DNA from: Paenibacillus sp. 481
GTDB taxonomy: Bacteria; Bacillota; Bacilli; Paenibacillales; Paenibacillaceae
DNA: 64,000 bases
NCBI RefSeq assembly: GCF_021223605.1
Contig: NZ_CP075175.1
Coordinates: 1,325,001 to 1,389,000 of the forward strand
Direction: 5' to 3'
The position numbers were made by a program, and so were the translations under genes. The first letter of the stretch is position 1; each line of letters opens with the position of its first letter. This document shows positions 45,245-54,333 of the stretch, in pieces. Below the pieces are notes generated by a model. It ran no database searches and was not told the DNA's origin. It saw nothing but the letters and a program-made list of their open reading frames with translations.

Positions 45245-45449
45245 TTGATTCGTCACCTTCCTTGCTCTTCTAATCTCGTTGCGATTCATGTTGATGGTGT
45301 TTTACTTCTGTTGTGTTTCTTCTGTTGTGTTGCTTCTGTTGCTTGTCACGCATGTGACGCTTATATTGCTTGTTGTGCGTGATCTAGAGTACACGGTGTA
45401 CGTTATTAGTTTCGGTTATGATGGAAAACGAATATACAAAACGAATATA

Positions 45450-45486
45450 CAAAAAGCCCCCTTATGGCAGATGCCAAAAGGGGGCG
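45450..45486 (-). terminator. Riboswitch-controlled terminator upstream of metN
   Basis: GCCCCCTT ... AAGGGGGC arms (45478-45485 and 45456-45463) with one internal mismatch, followed by TTTTT on the minus strand. It is the expression platform of the SAM riboswitch. Confidence 0.85.
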
Positions 45487-45535
45487 ACGACTTCACGGTT
45501 TCGTTTATGAATGACCAGTTGCTCGTTACTATCCC

Positions 45536-45691
45536 TTTCTTATCTGCCAGAACACCAACACCGTTGCTGTTCTGAAGGATTTAGCACCTGACATTTTGCA
45601 AGTATACAACAGCATTCGTTGTACTACCGGACTTGCAAAATCGGTTGCCGGGCTTCACAGGGCCTGTCCCTCCGCCACTCTCGATAAGAAA
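45536..45691 (-). promoter_or_regulatory. SAM-I (S-box) riboswitch of metNIQ
   Basis: Minus-strand S-box core in order: CTTATCGAGAGTGGCGGAGG, then GGCCCTGTGAAGCCCGGCAAC, a variable P3/P4 arm, then AGGTGCTAAATCC, closed by GATAAG that pairs with the 5' CTTATC (45683-45688 with 45539-45544). SAM binding frees the downstream terminator, so methionine uptake stops when SAM is plentiful. Confidence 0.96.
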
Positions 45692-45711
45692 ATCGATATG
45701 AAATTAAGGTG

Positions 45712-45740
45712 ATTATAAACGTTATTTCTGAAATAATCAA
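45712..45740 (-). promoter_or_regulatory. Promoter of the S-box-metNIQ transcript
   Basis: TTGATT (45735-45740), 17-bp spacer and perfect TATAAT (45712-45717) on the minus strand, just before the SAM riboswitch. Confidence 0.75.
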
Positions 45741-45766
45741 TCATTTTTCAAAAAACAAAATTTGGA

Positions 45767-46480
45767 TTATTTATGAAACGGCCGCGACACGTGCAACAAA
45801 TGTTCAAACACAAGAACGATGGATGCGCATACCATCGTAAGCGCATCCCGTAAATCTTGTACGTTGGCTCGGATGTCCTCCAGCTTAATTTTGTCCGTTA
45901 AGCTGCGATGACGCTGCCACAGATCATCCTGCATCTCCGCATTTAAGTGGTGCACTTCGGTGTTGCGCCGCTTGCGCAAATGCTGCAATTGCGTACTATA
46001 CTGCTCTTTTAAGACCGATAGTTGTTGGTACAAGGCCTCTTGTTGACCTAACGTGCGCATTTGCCGCAGCACGGTGAAATAAGAGAAATGGTGCTTCACC
46101 TTTTCCGTTTCAAGCATCAATATATCATTCAATAATGTGCCCAGCTTATCCAGCACCGCGAAGACACGAATAAAACCGTTCTTGTAATAGTAAACATGAC
46201 GATAATAATCGTCCGACTCTGCCTCATTCATTTCCACTTCATATTGCTTGTGTACCCCATCCGCATACTTGCCGGATGCGTACACACTTTGCTCCAGTTC
46301 ATCTAACGATGTCTTGAGGCCGACTGTCATAATCTCGGCTTTACGCCGGATATGCTTCGGGTCGCCATCTTGAGCGATACGTGAACGAAGTTCGTCCAAG
46401 TAACCATTCATCGCTGACATTGCCTGCTTCAGCTCACCCTCATCTTGACGGGGAATTTCTCCGAATAAAACACGTAGCAT
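45767..46480 (-). CDS. Helical protein, possibly HEPN-like (Cthe_2314 type)
   Basis: A 237-residue, almost all-helical cytoplasmic protein with many charged residues and conserved-looking RNTEVHHLN (an R-x4-H-like pattern as in HEPN RNases or nucleotidyltransferase partners). Its ATG starts 4 nt after the ubiD stop codon, with GGGGGTGA upstream, so it is in an operon with ubiD. I suspect the Cthe_2314 HEPN family from length and pattern but cannot confirm it. Function unknown. Confidence 0.55.
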   Translation of the reverse strand: MLRVLFGEIPRQDEGELKQAMSAMNGYLDELRSRIAQDGDPKHIRRKAEIMTVGLKTSLDELEQSVYASGKYADGVHKQYEVEMNEAESDDYYRHVYYYKNGFIRVFAVLDKLGTLLNDILMLETEKVKHHFSYFTVLRQMRTLGQQEALYQQLSVLKEQYSTQLQHLRKRRNTEVHHLNAEMQDDLWQRHRSLTDKIKLEDIRANVQDLRDALTMVCASIVLVFEHLLHVSRPFHK

Positions 46481-46484
46481 CGAC

Positions 46485-48278
46485 TCACCCCCGTCTTAGA
46501 CCATTCGGAAAGTATTGTTTCCAACGTTGGTCTACAAGTTGCACGATATCTTCACGTGGGGTCAATTCGTCGGGATAGCCAGGCTTCATTCGGGCGTCAA
46601 TGACGATCGGAAGCTTATAAGCCAAGTGATGCTGGCGAACTTCCGCCGCAGCATACATATCCGATGCTGGGTTAAAGCGCGTGAACACCGACCATAGAAA
46701 CGGTAGCTGGGAATTGGCCACTTGTGCATCGTCTACTAAAAAAATAAGCGGCCAGTCCGTACCTTTATTCGCCAGTCGTTGCATAAGGCGCTCCGCCAAC
46801 TGCGGCTCCGCCTCATAAGAGGCGCCCGCCATCGTTAAGCAGCCGCGGCAATAGATGGCAACGTCGTGTATTTCGTCCACGACTCCCTCGGTATATTCAT
46901 GCGGGAGATCGCGAATAGGATCGCCGACCCCGAGCATAATCGCTTTACTGCCGTGATTCAGTTTATGTCCGGTATAATCAAGCGTATCATGTGACGTATT
47001 GTTAATTATATATAGATCAGATGACGGATCGAAACGCTCCAATACCGCCTCCAGCAACTGCGCAAAGTTCTCTAAATCGACCACTTGATCCGTCAGGAAG
47101 AGGAACTTTGTTAAACTTAGCTGCCCTTCTCCTAATAGACGGAAGCCTGACATCAGCCCCTCACGCGAATAGCTTTCGCGAACGACCGCTGCCGCCATCG
47201 AGTGAGCACCTGTTTCGGGGTAAGGATGCACCTTGCGTACGCTCGGCATTACGAGCGGGAACACAGGCGACAACAACCTTACTAAATATTCGCCTAGATA
47301 ATAGTCTTCTTGGCGTGGTTTACCGACGACAGTCGCTGGGTAAATCGCATCTCTCCGATGATACATATGCTTCACGTTCAGCACAGGGAAATCATGCGCC
47401 AACGAATAGTAGCCGTAATGATCGCCAAAAGGACCTTCCGGCCGACGGACGTGCGGCGGCACTAGCCCTTGGATGACGAATTCAGCCTCTGCTGGAATCC
47501 GATGACCGGCAAACCCACTGTCCACCACAGGCAAACGCTCGCCCATAACAAACGAAGCCAACAATAACTCTGGCAGCTTCTCTGGCAATGGTGCGATTGC
47601 CGCAGCGATTAGCGCAGGCGGGCCACCAACAATAGCGGATACCGGCAAAGATTCATTCCGCAGTTCGGCTTCAACGTGATGAAAGCCGCCACCTTTTTGA
47701 ATTTTCCAATGCATGCCTGTCGTTTCGTGGTCATAAATGTGCATGCGATACATGCCTAAGTGATTGTCGCTGCTTCGATGTTGCGGATGCTCGGTATAGA
47801 CGAGCGGGAGCGTAATAAATGGCCCGCCATCCAGCTGCCAGCTTGTAAGCGCGGGCAAGCCTTCCAGCGGATTGTGAACACGTTTCACATCCATAATCGG
47901 TGCTTGTGTCGGAGACACCTCGCGCACCCCAACTTTCGTCAGGCTGAGCAGATCCTTCACAAGCCCACGCTCTTCCCACAGATTTTTAGGGGAAGGTGGC
48001 AGTAGTCTCGGAATCGCATCCACACATTTTTGCGCAAGCTGTTCCGGACGTGTTCCGAACGCTAAATCAACTCGTCGTGTCGTACCGAATAAATTCGTCA
48101 CGACCGGAAACGGACTCCCTTTTACACGAGCAAAAAACAAGGCGGGCCCGCCATTTTCAATCACTCGGCGGTGTATTTCTGCAATTTCTAAATACGGGTC
48201 GACTGGCTCCTCAATAATGGCAATATCGTTTTCCCGTTTCAAGTTGTCTATAAATTGACGTAAATTAGAAAATGACAA
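46485..48278 (-). CDS. UbiD-family decarboxylase, probably menaquinone (futalosine) pathway
   Basis: A 597-residue prenylated-FMN-dependent decarboxylase. The N-terminal PALFFARVKGS segment and the metal/prFMN-site RRPEGPFGDHYGYYS with its glutamate are classic UbiD features, and the C-terminal part (NNTSHDTLDYTGHKLNHGSK ... IDARMKPGYPDEL) fits the longer subfamily found in futalosine-pathway organisms. It would decarboxylate the prenylated naphthoate. TTG 48278 has GGAGGG 6 nt upstream. No UbiX or UbiA gene is in the window. The pathway assignment leans on mqnE at 34.4 kb. Confidence 0.85.
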   Translation of the reverse strand: MSFSNLRQFIDNLKRENDIAIIEEPVDPYLEIAEIHRRVIENGGPALFFARVKGSPFPVVTNLFGTTRRVDLAFGTRPEQLAQKCVDAIPRLLPPSPKNLWEERGLVKDLLSLTKVGVREVSPTQAPIMDVKRVHNPLEGLPALTSWQLDGGPFITLPLVYTEHPQHRSSDNHLGMYRMHIYDHETTGMHWKIQKGGGFHHVEAELRNESLPVSAIVGGPPALIAAAIAPLPEKLPELLLASFVMGERLPVVDSGFAGHRIPAEAEFVIQGLVPPHVRRPEGPFGDHYGYYSLAHDFPVLNVKHMYHRRDAIYPATVVGKPRQEDYYLGEYLVRLLSPVFPLVMPSVRKVHPYPETGAHSMAAAVVRESYSREGLMSGFRLLGEGQLSLTKFLFLTDQVVDLENFAQLLEAVLERFDPSSDLYIINNTSHDTLDYTGHKLNHGSKAIMLGVGDPIRDLPHEYTEGVVDEIHDVAIYCRGCLTMAGASYEAEPQLAERLMQRLANKGTDWPLIFLVDDAQVANSQLPFLWSVFTRFNPASDMYAAAEVRQHHLAYKLPIVIDARMKPGYPDELTPREDIVQLVDQRWKQYFPNGLRRG

Positions 48279-48503
48279 CGTGAGCCCTCCTCGAAATGAA
48301 GCGTCATCCGCCTTAAGTTTCTCTCTTCGATTCAAGTATAATCCTTTTCATAAAAATTACCAACCCCGCCCACAATCCTTATTTCTGAGTGACGACATTG
48401 TAAGACAGACGTAAGCTCGTTCAATGGATCACGTGCTGCGTGTGAGATAAGATAAACACATGAAAGACAACAACAACGAGACTTAACAAGGGGGAACACC
48501 ACG

Positions 48504-48692
48504 ATGACAAACAACACAATGAACCATGAAATCGTAAGCAACGGCGCTGCATCGGGTATCGTGACACAAGCAATGACTAGAGCACACGCTCCAAGCAATA
48601 ACCGCTGGGTTGCCGCTGCCAAAGCAGTTGTTTCGATTATGCTGCTCGGCCCGCTCTCGCAAGAGGTGCAAATCATTATTGAAGGAGCATAA
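48504..48692 (+). CDS. Small hypothetical protein
   Basis: A 62-residue ORF with GGGGG about 11 nt upstream and a strong terminator behind it, which support expression. A polar N-terminal half (MTNNTMNHEIVSNG) is followed by a hydrophobic or amphipathic stretch (AAAKAVVSIMLLGPLSQEVQ). No family recognised; it could be a peptide or small membrane-associated protein. Confidence 0.45.
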   Translation: MTNNTMNHEIVSNGAASGIVTQAMTRAHAPSNNRWVAAAKAVVSIMLLGPLSQEVQIIIEGA

Positions 48693-48731
48693 TTAAACAT
48701 GTTAGGTACCACTAAAAAATACCCGCCATAC

Positions 48732-48794
48732 ACAAAAAGCAGATGATCTCGCTACGTTTACATGAAACGAAGACGAAATCATCTGCTTTTTTTA
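48732..48794. terminator. Bidirectional terminator, small ORF / ctaA
   Basis: Perfect 14-bp stem (48734-48747 and 48778-48791) with T-runs on both strands. Confidence 0.85.
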
Positions 48795-48808
48795 ATGCTG
48801 GATATGCT

Positions 48809-49741
48809 TTATTTCTGTCGCAACTGCCACACACGGATGGCCATATAACAAAGTACACTGAACATTCCGCAAATAAACGTCGCATGAATAAGACCCGTAA
48901 ATACATAACTGTTATAATCAGCAATCGTAAACACGACTAGCGCTCCACTTAACACCTGACCCAAACAGAGCACCAATGTCCAAATTCCATATAGCTGAAT
49001 CTCTCGATTATGTTTATGATTGCGATACGCAAAATGTGCCATAGTCGCTACAGCTATAAACAATAGTCCTGCCGCTACACGATGTACAAACGCAATTAAC
49101 GTTCCCCCGGCCAAATCCGGTATAAACTCGCCATTGCACAATGGCCACCCCATACAGCCGCCAGATGACTCCGTATGCCGTACAAAAGCTCCAATGTAGA
49201 TGACAACATATGTATAGAACAGCGTAAACCATACCCCATAGCGAAACTTAGCGCTTACGTAGCCTTGACTTGGGCTATCTGACTGATCATGTCCTAGCAC
49301 ATAGCGCCGTAATGCAACACAAAGTAAAAAGGATGAGGCAAATGCTAGCATCGAAAAGCCGAAGTGCAGCGCCATAACTGGTGGCGACTGCGGGTACATA
49401 ACAGCCATTGCTCCCATAATCGCTTGCACAACAGTGAAGAGTAGCGTTGAGCCCGCATAAGTAACCGCATCTCGCTTGTCCCGAGCATATCGATATACCA
49501 TCAGGAAGGCAAGCAGTACAAGTAGGCCAACAACTCCTGTCACGGCCCGATGCGAATATTCAATCATTGATTCAATTGTGTAAGCGGGAACAAATTTCCC
49601 GTTGCACAGAGGCCAATCCGTACCGCATCCCATGCCGGATTCCGTCTTCGTCACTAAAGCGCCATTCACGACTACCGTGAACATGCCGATGGACGTTACG
49701 TATGCAAGCTGTTTTAAGCGGCGGTAGATGTTCAGATTCAC
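48809..49741 (-). CDS. ctaA: Heme A synthase
   Basis: A 310-residue membrane enzyme that oxidises heme O to heme A for aa3-type cytochrome oxidase. Eight hydrophobic helices in two four-helix halves; the four conserved histidines appear in EYSHRAVTG, ALHFGFS, FVHRVAAG and LIHATFI, and each half has a Cys pair (GCGTDWPLC, GGCMGWPLC). The second GTG (49741) is preferred, as AGGTG would otherwise overlap the start. It is monocistronic here; ctaB is not in the window. Confidence 0.95.
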   Translation of the reverse strand: MNLNIYRRLKQLAYVTSIGMFTVVVNGALVTKTESGMGCGTDWPLCNGKFVPAYTIESMIEYSHRAVTGVVGLLVLLAFLMVYRYARDKRDAVTYAGSTLLFTVVQAIMGAMAVMYPQSPPVMALHFGFSMLAFASSFLLCVALRRYVLGHDQSDSPSQGYVSAKFRYGVWFTLFYTYVVIYIGAFVRHTESSGGCMGWPLCNGEFIPDLAGGTLIAFVHRVAAGLLFIAVATMAHFAYRNHKHNREIQLYGIWTLVLCLGQVLSGALVVFTIADYNSYVFTGLIHATFICGMFSVLCYMAIRVWQLRQK

Positions 49742-49894
49742 AAGTTTCACCTGACCCGTTATTCATTTTAAATCCCGTACAATTGGGAAAAATAGTGTTC
49801 TAATCCGTAACCATTATACCGGAATTTAGGGGCGAATGTACGACTAATTTGTGACAAATATTACGCATTGCCAGCCTGTCTAACTCATAAAGAG

Positions 49895-49921
49895 ACAAAA
49901 TCCGCCCCAATGGGACGGATG
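49895..49921 (-). terminator. Terminator of the thioredoxin-like gene
   Basis: ATCCGTCCCA ... TGGGGCGGAT hairpin (49900-49920, one G-T-type mismatch) followed by TTTTGTCT on the minus strand. Confidence 0.6.
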
Positions 49922-49960
49922 ATATAGCGAGCATGAGTTAACGATGATGAAGCGAATAGC

Positions 49961-50299
49961 TTACAATGCGTCGGATACCGCAATCGCGCGGTCAACGAAC
50001 TGCTCAATTTCTGGGCGCGTCTTACGTAACTTATTCACGAAGCGAATCGTTTCTTTTCCATTGTGAAAAGCTACAAAGCTAGGAATGCCCATGACGTTAT
50101 ATTCCTGTGCAACATCTACAAGGCTCTCGGCATCAATCTCGTAAAAAGTAGCTGTACCTGCGTAATGCGCCTCCAGCTCTGGCATGAACGGATCAATAAA
50201 GTGACAATCTGGACACCAGCTTGTCTTAAATACCGTAACAACTGTCGTAGACTGAGCGATAACTTCCTGGAATCGTGCTACCGTCTGTACTTTTTCCAT
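49961..50299 (-). CDS. Thioredoxin-like protein with CPDC active site
   Basis: About 112 residues with the thioredoxin fold. The active site is SWCPDC, unlike the WCGPC of TrxA at 12.6 kb, followed by the cis-proline loop MGIPSFVAFHNG. This is the YtpP/YdbP-like class of minor thioredoxins. Two ATGs follow AGGAGTGAT; I use the second. It is likely a cytoplasmic thiol-disulfide protein; partner unknown. Confidence 0.85.
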   Translation of the reverse strand: MEKVQTVARFQEVIAQSTTVVTVFKTSWCPDCHFIDPFMPELEAHYAGTATFYEIDAESLVDVAQEYNVMGIPSFVAFHNGKETIRFVNKLRKTRPEIEQFVDRAIAVSDAL

Positions 50300-50502
50300 A
50301 ATCATATCACTCCTAAATGGTATTCAAATCAACATATAACACAATTGTACCCGAGTCAAACGTCTATTTAAAATGAACTTTTTCGAAAGCGCTATTATGG
50401 ACATACTAATGATGAGCTATAAAATTGATTCACCTGATTCCTTAAGGGAAGCAGATGTGGGCTATTTGAGGCTATTTGTATGGTTAGAAAGAAGGTTTAC
50501 AT

Positions 50503-51759
50503 ATGGATTCACAGCCTTTTAAACGTTGGCGTCATGCCCTCAACTTTGTGCAGACTGCACTTGAAACAACCTTGCGTGCTGTACAATCGGCTTGGGGGCA
50601 AATGACGGGCAAGTGGCTTCATCCGAGTGATCAGCATCAACTGAAATGGAACGATGCGACTGCAAAGCGAGTCGAGCAGGATGTGTGCCGAATATTACAA
50701 GAACGGCATCGAGCCACCCATCATACCTTGCCTTCGCTTACGCTAACGACGGACGAGCTTGCGCTTATTCGCCGTATTCATCACGCTGTGCGCAAGAACA
50801 ACCGTAACAACATCACACGTACTGATGCTTATCGCGAAATCTATTTAGCCTTCCCAGAAATTCATTGGGCGCTGTTGGCTCACGTTGTGTCCCGAAATGG
50901 GGGATGGAATATGACCGATTTGCAAGGAAAATGGCTGCCACAACTGTTAAGCGCTGAACATCGACTATGGATATTTCGAATGTTGGAACGAGCCAATGCC
51001 CTTATTTTTCATGATGCATATTCCCAATTGCTGCTGTACTCGGAAAGCCGTAAATTAGGAAAAAGCATGTTCCATTTGCTGCCGCATTTTGGCGTATCGA
51101 GCTTTATGACTCCGTTCTGGCATTCATTCTGGGTACAGCAGGAATCCGCTCTGCTAACTGTTGCTTTAATTATGAATGAGCAGAACGTTATCGAGGGACG
51201 AGTGATCCAGAACGAGCAGTATCGCGAGCATGTGCTTGATCGCGTTGATTTTGCACTGCGAGGCCAATTGCAAATGAATCAAATCTTGTTCCCGTTGGAA
51301 TTGTCGCAGGAGAACACCTTGCATGAACATAGGGCGCACAAAATTGGCTTATCGGGATTAACTCTGGAAAATTTCAAAAATATAGATGAGCGAATCGAGC
51401 TCGGCAAAAGCCTTTACGCTTTGTTGTTCTGTACACCTGACATACATGCAGGGGTGCTTCGTTTCATTCAGACGGTTCCACATTCAGGTTCCAGAGCTGA
51501 CTATTGGCCAGCCCAATTTACGGTGGATGGAACCCCCTCCGCTACAACTCGTTCTGGACAAGTGTATAGTCCGAAGTTGCAAGATGTATGGGAGGATCAG
51601 CTCCATCCGCCGCTGGAACAAGGGGATTGGTTCATTGATGATCGGATGCTGAAACATTTGACTCCGGCTACTTGCCCGCTTGATACGGATATGACGGAGC
51701 AGCATGCGAGATACTGGGCTGAGTTGGAGGAAGCTGTTGAATTTAGTAGTGCTACGTAG
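50503..51759 (+). CDS. DUF2515 family protein (YppC-like)
   Basis: A 418-residue protein without a signal peptide or clear membrane helix. The conserved block NNITRTDAYREIYLAFPEIH followed by WALLAHVVSRNGGWNMTDLQ marks the DUF2515 (YppC) family of Bacilli. The ATG has AGAAGG 7 nt upstream. A CTATTTG pair and a cre-like CGAAAGCGCTATTA lie in the 5' gap, and its 3' end runs into a degenerate 11-bp repeat array. Function unknown. Confidence 0.8.
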   Translation: MDSQPFKRWRHALNFVQTALETTLRAVQSAWGQMTGKWLHPSDQHQLKWNDATAKRVEQDVCRILQERHRATHHTLPSLTLTTDELALIRRIHHAVRKNNRNNITRTDAYREIYLAFPEIHWALLAHVVSRNGGWNMTDLQGKWLPQLLSAEHRLWIFRMLERANALIFHDAYSQLLLYSESRKLGKSMFHLLPHFGVSSFMTPFWHSFWVQQESALLTVALIMNEQNVIEGRVIQNEQYREHVLDRVDFALRGQLQMNQILFPLELSQENTLHEHRAHKIGLSGLTLENFKNIDERIELGKSLYALLFCTPDIHAGVLRFIQTVPHSGSRADYWPAQFTVDGTPSATTRSGQVYSPKLQDVWEDQLHPPLEQGDWFIDDRMLKHLTPATCPLDTDMTEQHARYWAELEEAVEFSSAT

Positions 51760-51945
51760 CGGCTGCGATTACGCAGCGTCTGCGGTGCGACTACACTGCG
51801 GCTGCGTAGCGATTGCGTTGCGTCTGCGTAATGAGTACGATTATGTAGTGACTGCGTTCCGTCTGTGCAATGAGTGCGATTACGTAGTGACCGCGTTGCG
51901 ATTACGTAGTGACCGCGTTGCGATTGCGTTGCGGCTGCACTTCGT
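51757..51945. repeat. Degenerate 11-bp-period tandem repeat array
   Basis: About 190 bp made of imperfect copies of an 11-mer close to YTGCGTTGCGA / TTACGTAGTGA. The clearest part is an exact 22-bp tandem duplication (51876-51897 and 51898-51919), that is two 11-mers. It begins at the DUF2515 stop codon and ends close to the stop codon of the convergent CoA-transferase gene; no terminator hairpin is seen in this gap. Confidence 0.8.
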
Positions 51946-51948
51946 TGG

Positions 51949-53493
51949 CTACTCAAACAAGGCTAAACTCATCTGTTTTAATCCAGGACTTACGTTAGGA
52001 GGGGTAGTCATATGCATCAACACATCCTCTTCCAAGCTAATACCAGGAGCTATTTCTACAAGTTCAAGCGCACCATCACGCAAGTGAAATACAGCTCGCT
52101 CCGTGACGTATACGATCTCAATACCCCGTGATGCCGCATAAGCGGCACTAAAGGTCAAATGCTCCACTTGATGCACGAATTTGCGATGCCTACCTTCACG
52201 TATAATGTGCAGACCGTCTTTGTGGAGCTTGACTTGCAATCCGCCTGCTGTAAATGTGGAGCAGAAAACGACCTTGCTCGCATTTTGGCTAATATTAATA
52301 AAGCCACCGCAGCCTGTTAGCTTGTCTCCATACCAGCTGACGTTCACATTACCGCTGCCATCCGCCTCGGCCATGCCGAGACAAGCGACATCAATACCGC
52401 CCCCATCCATGTAATCAAACATGGCTGGCTGATCAATAATCGCTTCTGCGTTCGAAGCCGCACCGAAGCTAAGCCCACGTGCAGGTATGCCTCCGATCGG
52501 TCCCGATTCAAGCAGCAGCGTTAAATCGCTGCGGCCTGCTTCTAAAGCTGCATAGCCCACACCTTCCGGCAGCCCGATGCCAAGATTGACCACGCTATGG
52601 GCCGGAATCTCCTGCAAGGCGCGGCGTGCAATTACAAGCCGCTCGTCTTTGTGCATCCTTGGCAGCTCAGCGGCAGGCAAGCGCACCTCCCCGCTGTACG
52701 CCGGATTGTAGCTCTCCGCGAACGTCATTGCATGTGCTGCTTCCTCAGCCACGACGACCACATCAACAACGATGCCCGGAATAACAACTTGCTTCGGATG
52801 CAATTGTCCAGCCCGAACCGTACGTTCTACTTGGGCCATCACAATGCCGCCGCTATTATGGACCGCTTGCGCAAGCGCCAGCATTTCCAACGTGACGGCC
52901 TCGCGCTCCATCGAGATGTTACCCCGCTCATCAGCGGTTGTGCCGCGAATAAATGCAACATGGATCGGGAAGGCACGATACAATAGCTGTTCCTGATCAC
53001 CTAGCTGAACAAGTTCAACTAAGTCTTCCTGTGTCAGCTCATTAAGCTTCCCACCACCAAGTCGAGGGTCAACAAATGTATGCAGCCCGACATGAGTTAA
53101 CGCCCCTATCCGACCTGCCGCAATATCCCGATACAACTGCACAATAACACCTTGCGGAAAATTGTACGCCTCTATTTTGTTCGCTTGCGCTAAAGCGCCC
53201 AAGCGGGGAGCTAGTCCCCAATGTCCACCTATGGCACGGCGCACAAGCCCTTCGTGCGCCAAATGATTAACACCGCGGGACTCACCGTCTCCTTGTCCCG
53301 CTGCATAGACGACCGTTAAACTGCGCGGAGCGGACTCCTGCACAAAGCGCCGCTCCAAGGCAGCGGTCAGTGCTTCAGGATGAGCACATCCCACAAAGCC
53401 ACCGACACCGACGGCAGCACCATCGGTGACGAGTTGAACTGCTTCCTCAGCGGTCATAAACGCTGGACCGCTGCGCAATCGGAGGCCGCTCAA
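51949..53493 (-). CDS. Fused acyl-CoA:acetate/3-ketoacid CoA-transferase
   Basis: A 514-residue single-chain family I CoA-transferase (alpha and beta parts fused, like propionate CoA-transferase). The N-terminal glycine-rich segment [25 protein letters not shown] and the C-terminal half with the catalytic glutamate in [10 protein letters not shown] are clear. It moves CoA between short acids such as acetate, propionate, 3-hydroxybutyrate or acetoacetate. The TTG start overlaps the stop codon of the upstream SDR (TTGA), so translation is coupled. It is the last gene of the liv-KAS-hydrolase-SDR operon. Confidence 0.92.
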   Translation of the reverse strand: MSGLRLRSGPAFMTAEEAVQLVTDGAAVGVGGFVGCAHPEALTAALERRFVQESAPRSLTVVYAAGQGDGESRGVNHLAHEGLVRRAIGGHWGLAPRLGALAQANKIEAYNFPQGVIVQLYRDIAAGRIGALTHVGLHTFVDPRLGGGKLNELTQEDLVELVQLGDQEQLLYRAFPIHVAFIRGTTADERGNISMEREAVTLEMLALAQAVHNSGGIVMAQVERTVRAGQLHPKQVVIPGIVVDVVVVAEEAAHAMTFAESYNPAYSGEVRLPAAELPRMHKDERLVIARRALQEIPAHSVVNLGIGLPEGVGYAALEAGRSDLTLLLESGPIGGIPARGLSFGAASNAEAIIDQPAMFDYMDGGGIDVACLGMAEADGSGNVNVSWYGDKLTGCGGFINISQNASKVVFCSTFTAGGLQVKLHKDGLHIIREGRHRKFVHQVEHLTFSAAYAASRGIEIVYVTERAVFHLRDGALELVEIAPGISLEEDVLMHMTTPPNVSPGLKQMSLALFE

Positions 53494-54278
53494 ATGGACA
53501 GACCTCCGTTCACTTCAATAACGGCACCGTTAATATAATCGGCCGCATCAGAAGCAAGGAACAGATACGTTTCCGCCACGTCCGCGGGTGTTCCCAGACG
53601 GCGCAGCGGTACTTTTGCACGCATGCCTTCGAGCACTTTTCCCGGCATTTTTGCGACCATTTCGGTCTCAATAAACCCCGGAGCCACGGCATTCACACTA
53701 ATGCCTTTATAACCAAGTTCACGCGACCACGTTCGAGTCATCCCAATTAAACCTGCCTTTGCAGCCGCATAGTTCGTCTGCCCGATATTCCCTTGCAACC
53801 CTACGATGGACGAAGTGTTAATAATTTTCCCTTTGCCACGCGCAGCCATATGAGGAGCCGCATAACGAGTGCAATAGTATACGCCGTTCAGATTAATGTT
53901 AATGACATCTTGCCACTGCTCCGTTGACATTTTTAACAGCATTGCGTCGCGTGTAATACCCGCATTGTTAATGAGTACATCAATCGCGCCAAACTGCGTC
54001 ATCGCCGCCTCCATTAAAGCGCTGACACTTTCTTCTACGGAGACGTCGGTTTGCACAAAAATCACTTTACCTTCCAACTGTAATCCTAGTTCTGTCTGAA
54101 TCCGCTCCACCGCGAGTCGACCTGCCTCCACGTTATAATCAGCAATGACGACACATGCACCCTCTTGCGCAAAACGCTTGGCAGCAGCATAGCCAATCCC
54201 ACTCGCGCCACCTGTAATGACAACCGCCTTCCCTTTCATTCCGCTTCCTTGTTCATTGATTGGGCTTTGCAACGACAT
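53490..54278 (-). CDS. FabG/PhaB-like short-chain dehydrogenase
   Basis: A 262-residue classical [11 protein letters not shown] cofactor loop, NNAG, catalytic serine in NTSSIVG, YAAAK pair and the C-terminal [16 protein letters not shown] typical of 3-oxoacyl-ACP or acetoacetyl-CoA reductases. ATG 54278 lies 6 nt after AGAGG. Its stop overlaps the start of the CoA-transferase. In this operon it probably interconverts a 3-hydroxyacyl and 3-oxoacyl substrate. Confidence 0.9.
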   Translation of the reverse strand: MSLQSPINEQGSGMKGKAVVITGGASGIGYAAAKRFAQEGACVVIADYNVEAGRLAVERIQTELGLQLEGKVIFVQTDVSVEESVSALMEAAMTQFGAIDVLINNAGITRDAMLLKMSTEQWQDVININLNGVYYCTRYAAPHMAARGKGKIINTSSIVGLQGNIGQTNYAAAKAGLIGMTRTWSRELGYKGISVNAVAPGFIETEMVAKMPGKVLEGMRAKVPLRRLGTPADVAETYLFLASDAADYINGAVIEVNGGLSI

Positions 54279-54333
54279 GTTCAACCTCTCCTTCCAGTTT
54301 GTCAGCCTATCAGCCTCTCAGTTTGTGAGTTTG

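Noticed and set aside
45279-45575. Plus-strand ORF of 98 codons
   Set aside because: It is antisense to the metN start, terminator and SAM riboswitch, and its first part is low-complexity Leu/Cys/Val sequence without a ribosome site.
51757-51945. Repeat array as CRISPR
   Set aside because: Units are about 11 bp and contiguous with no unique spacers, and no cas genes are nearby.
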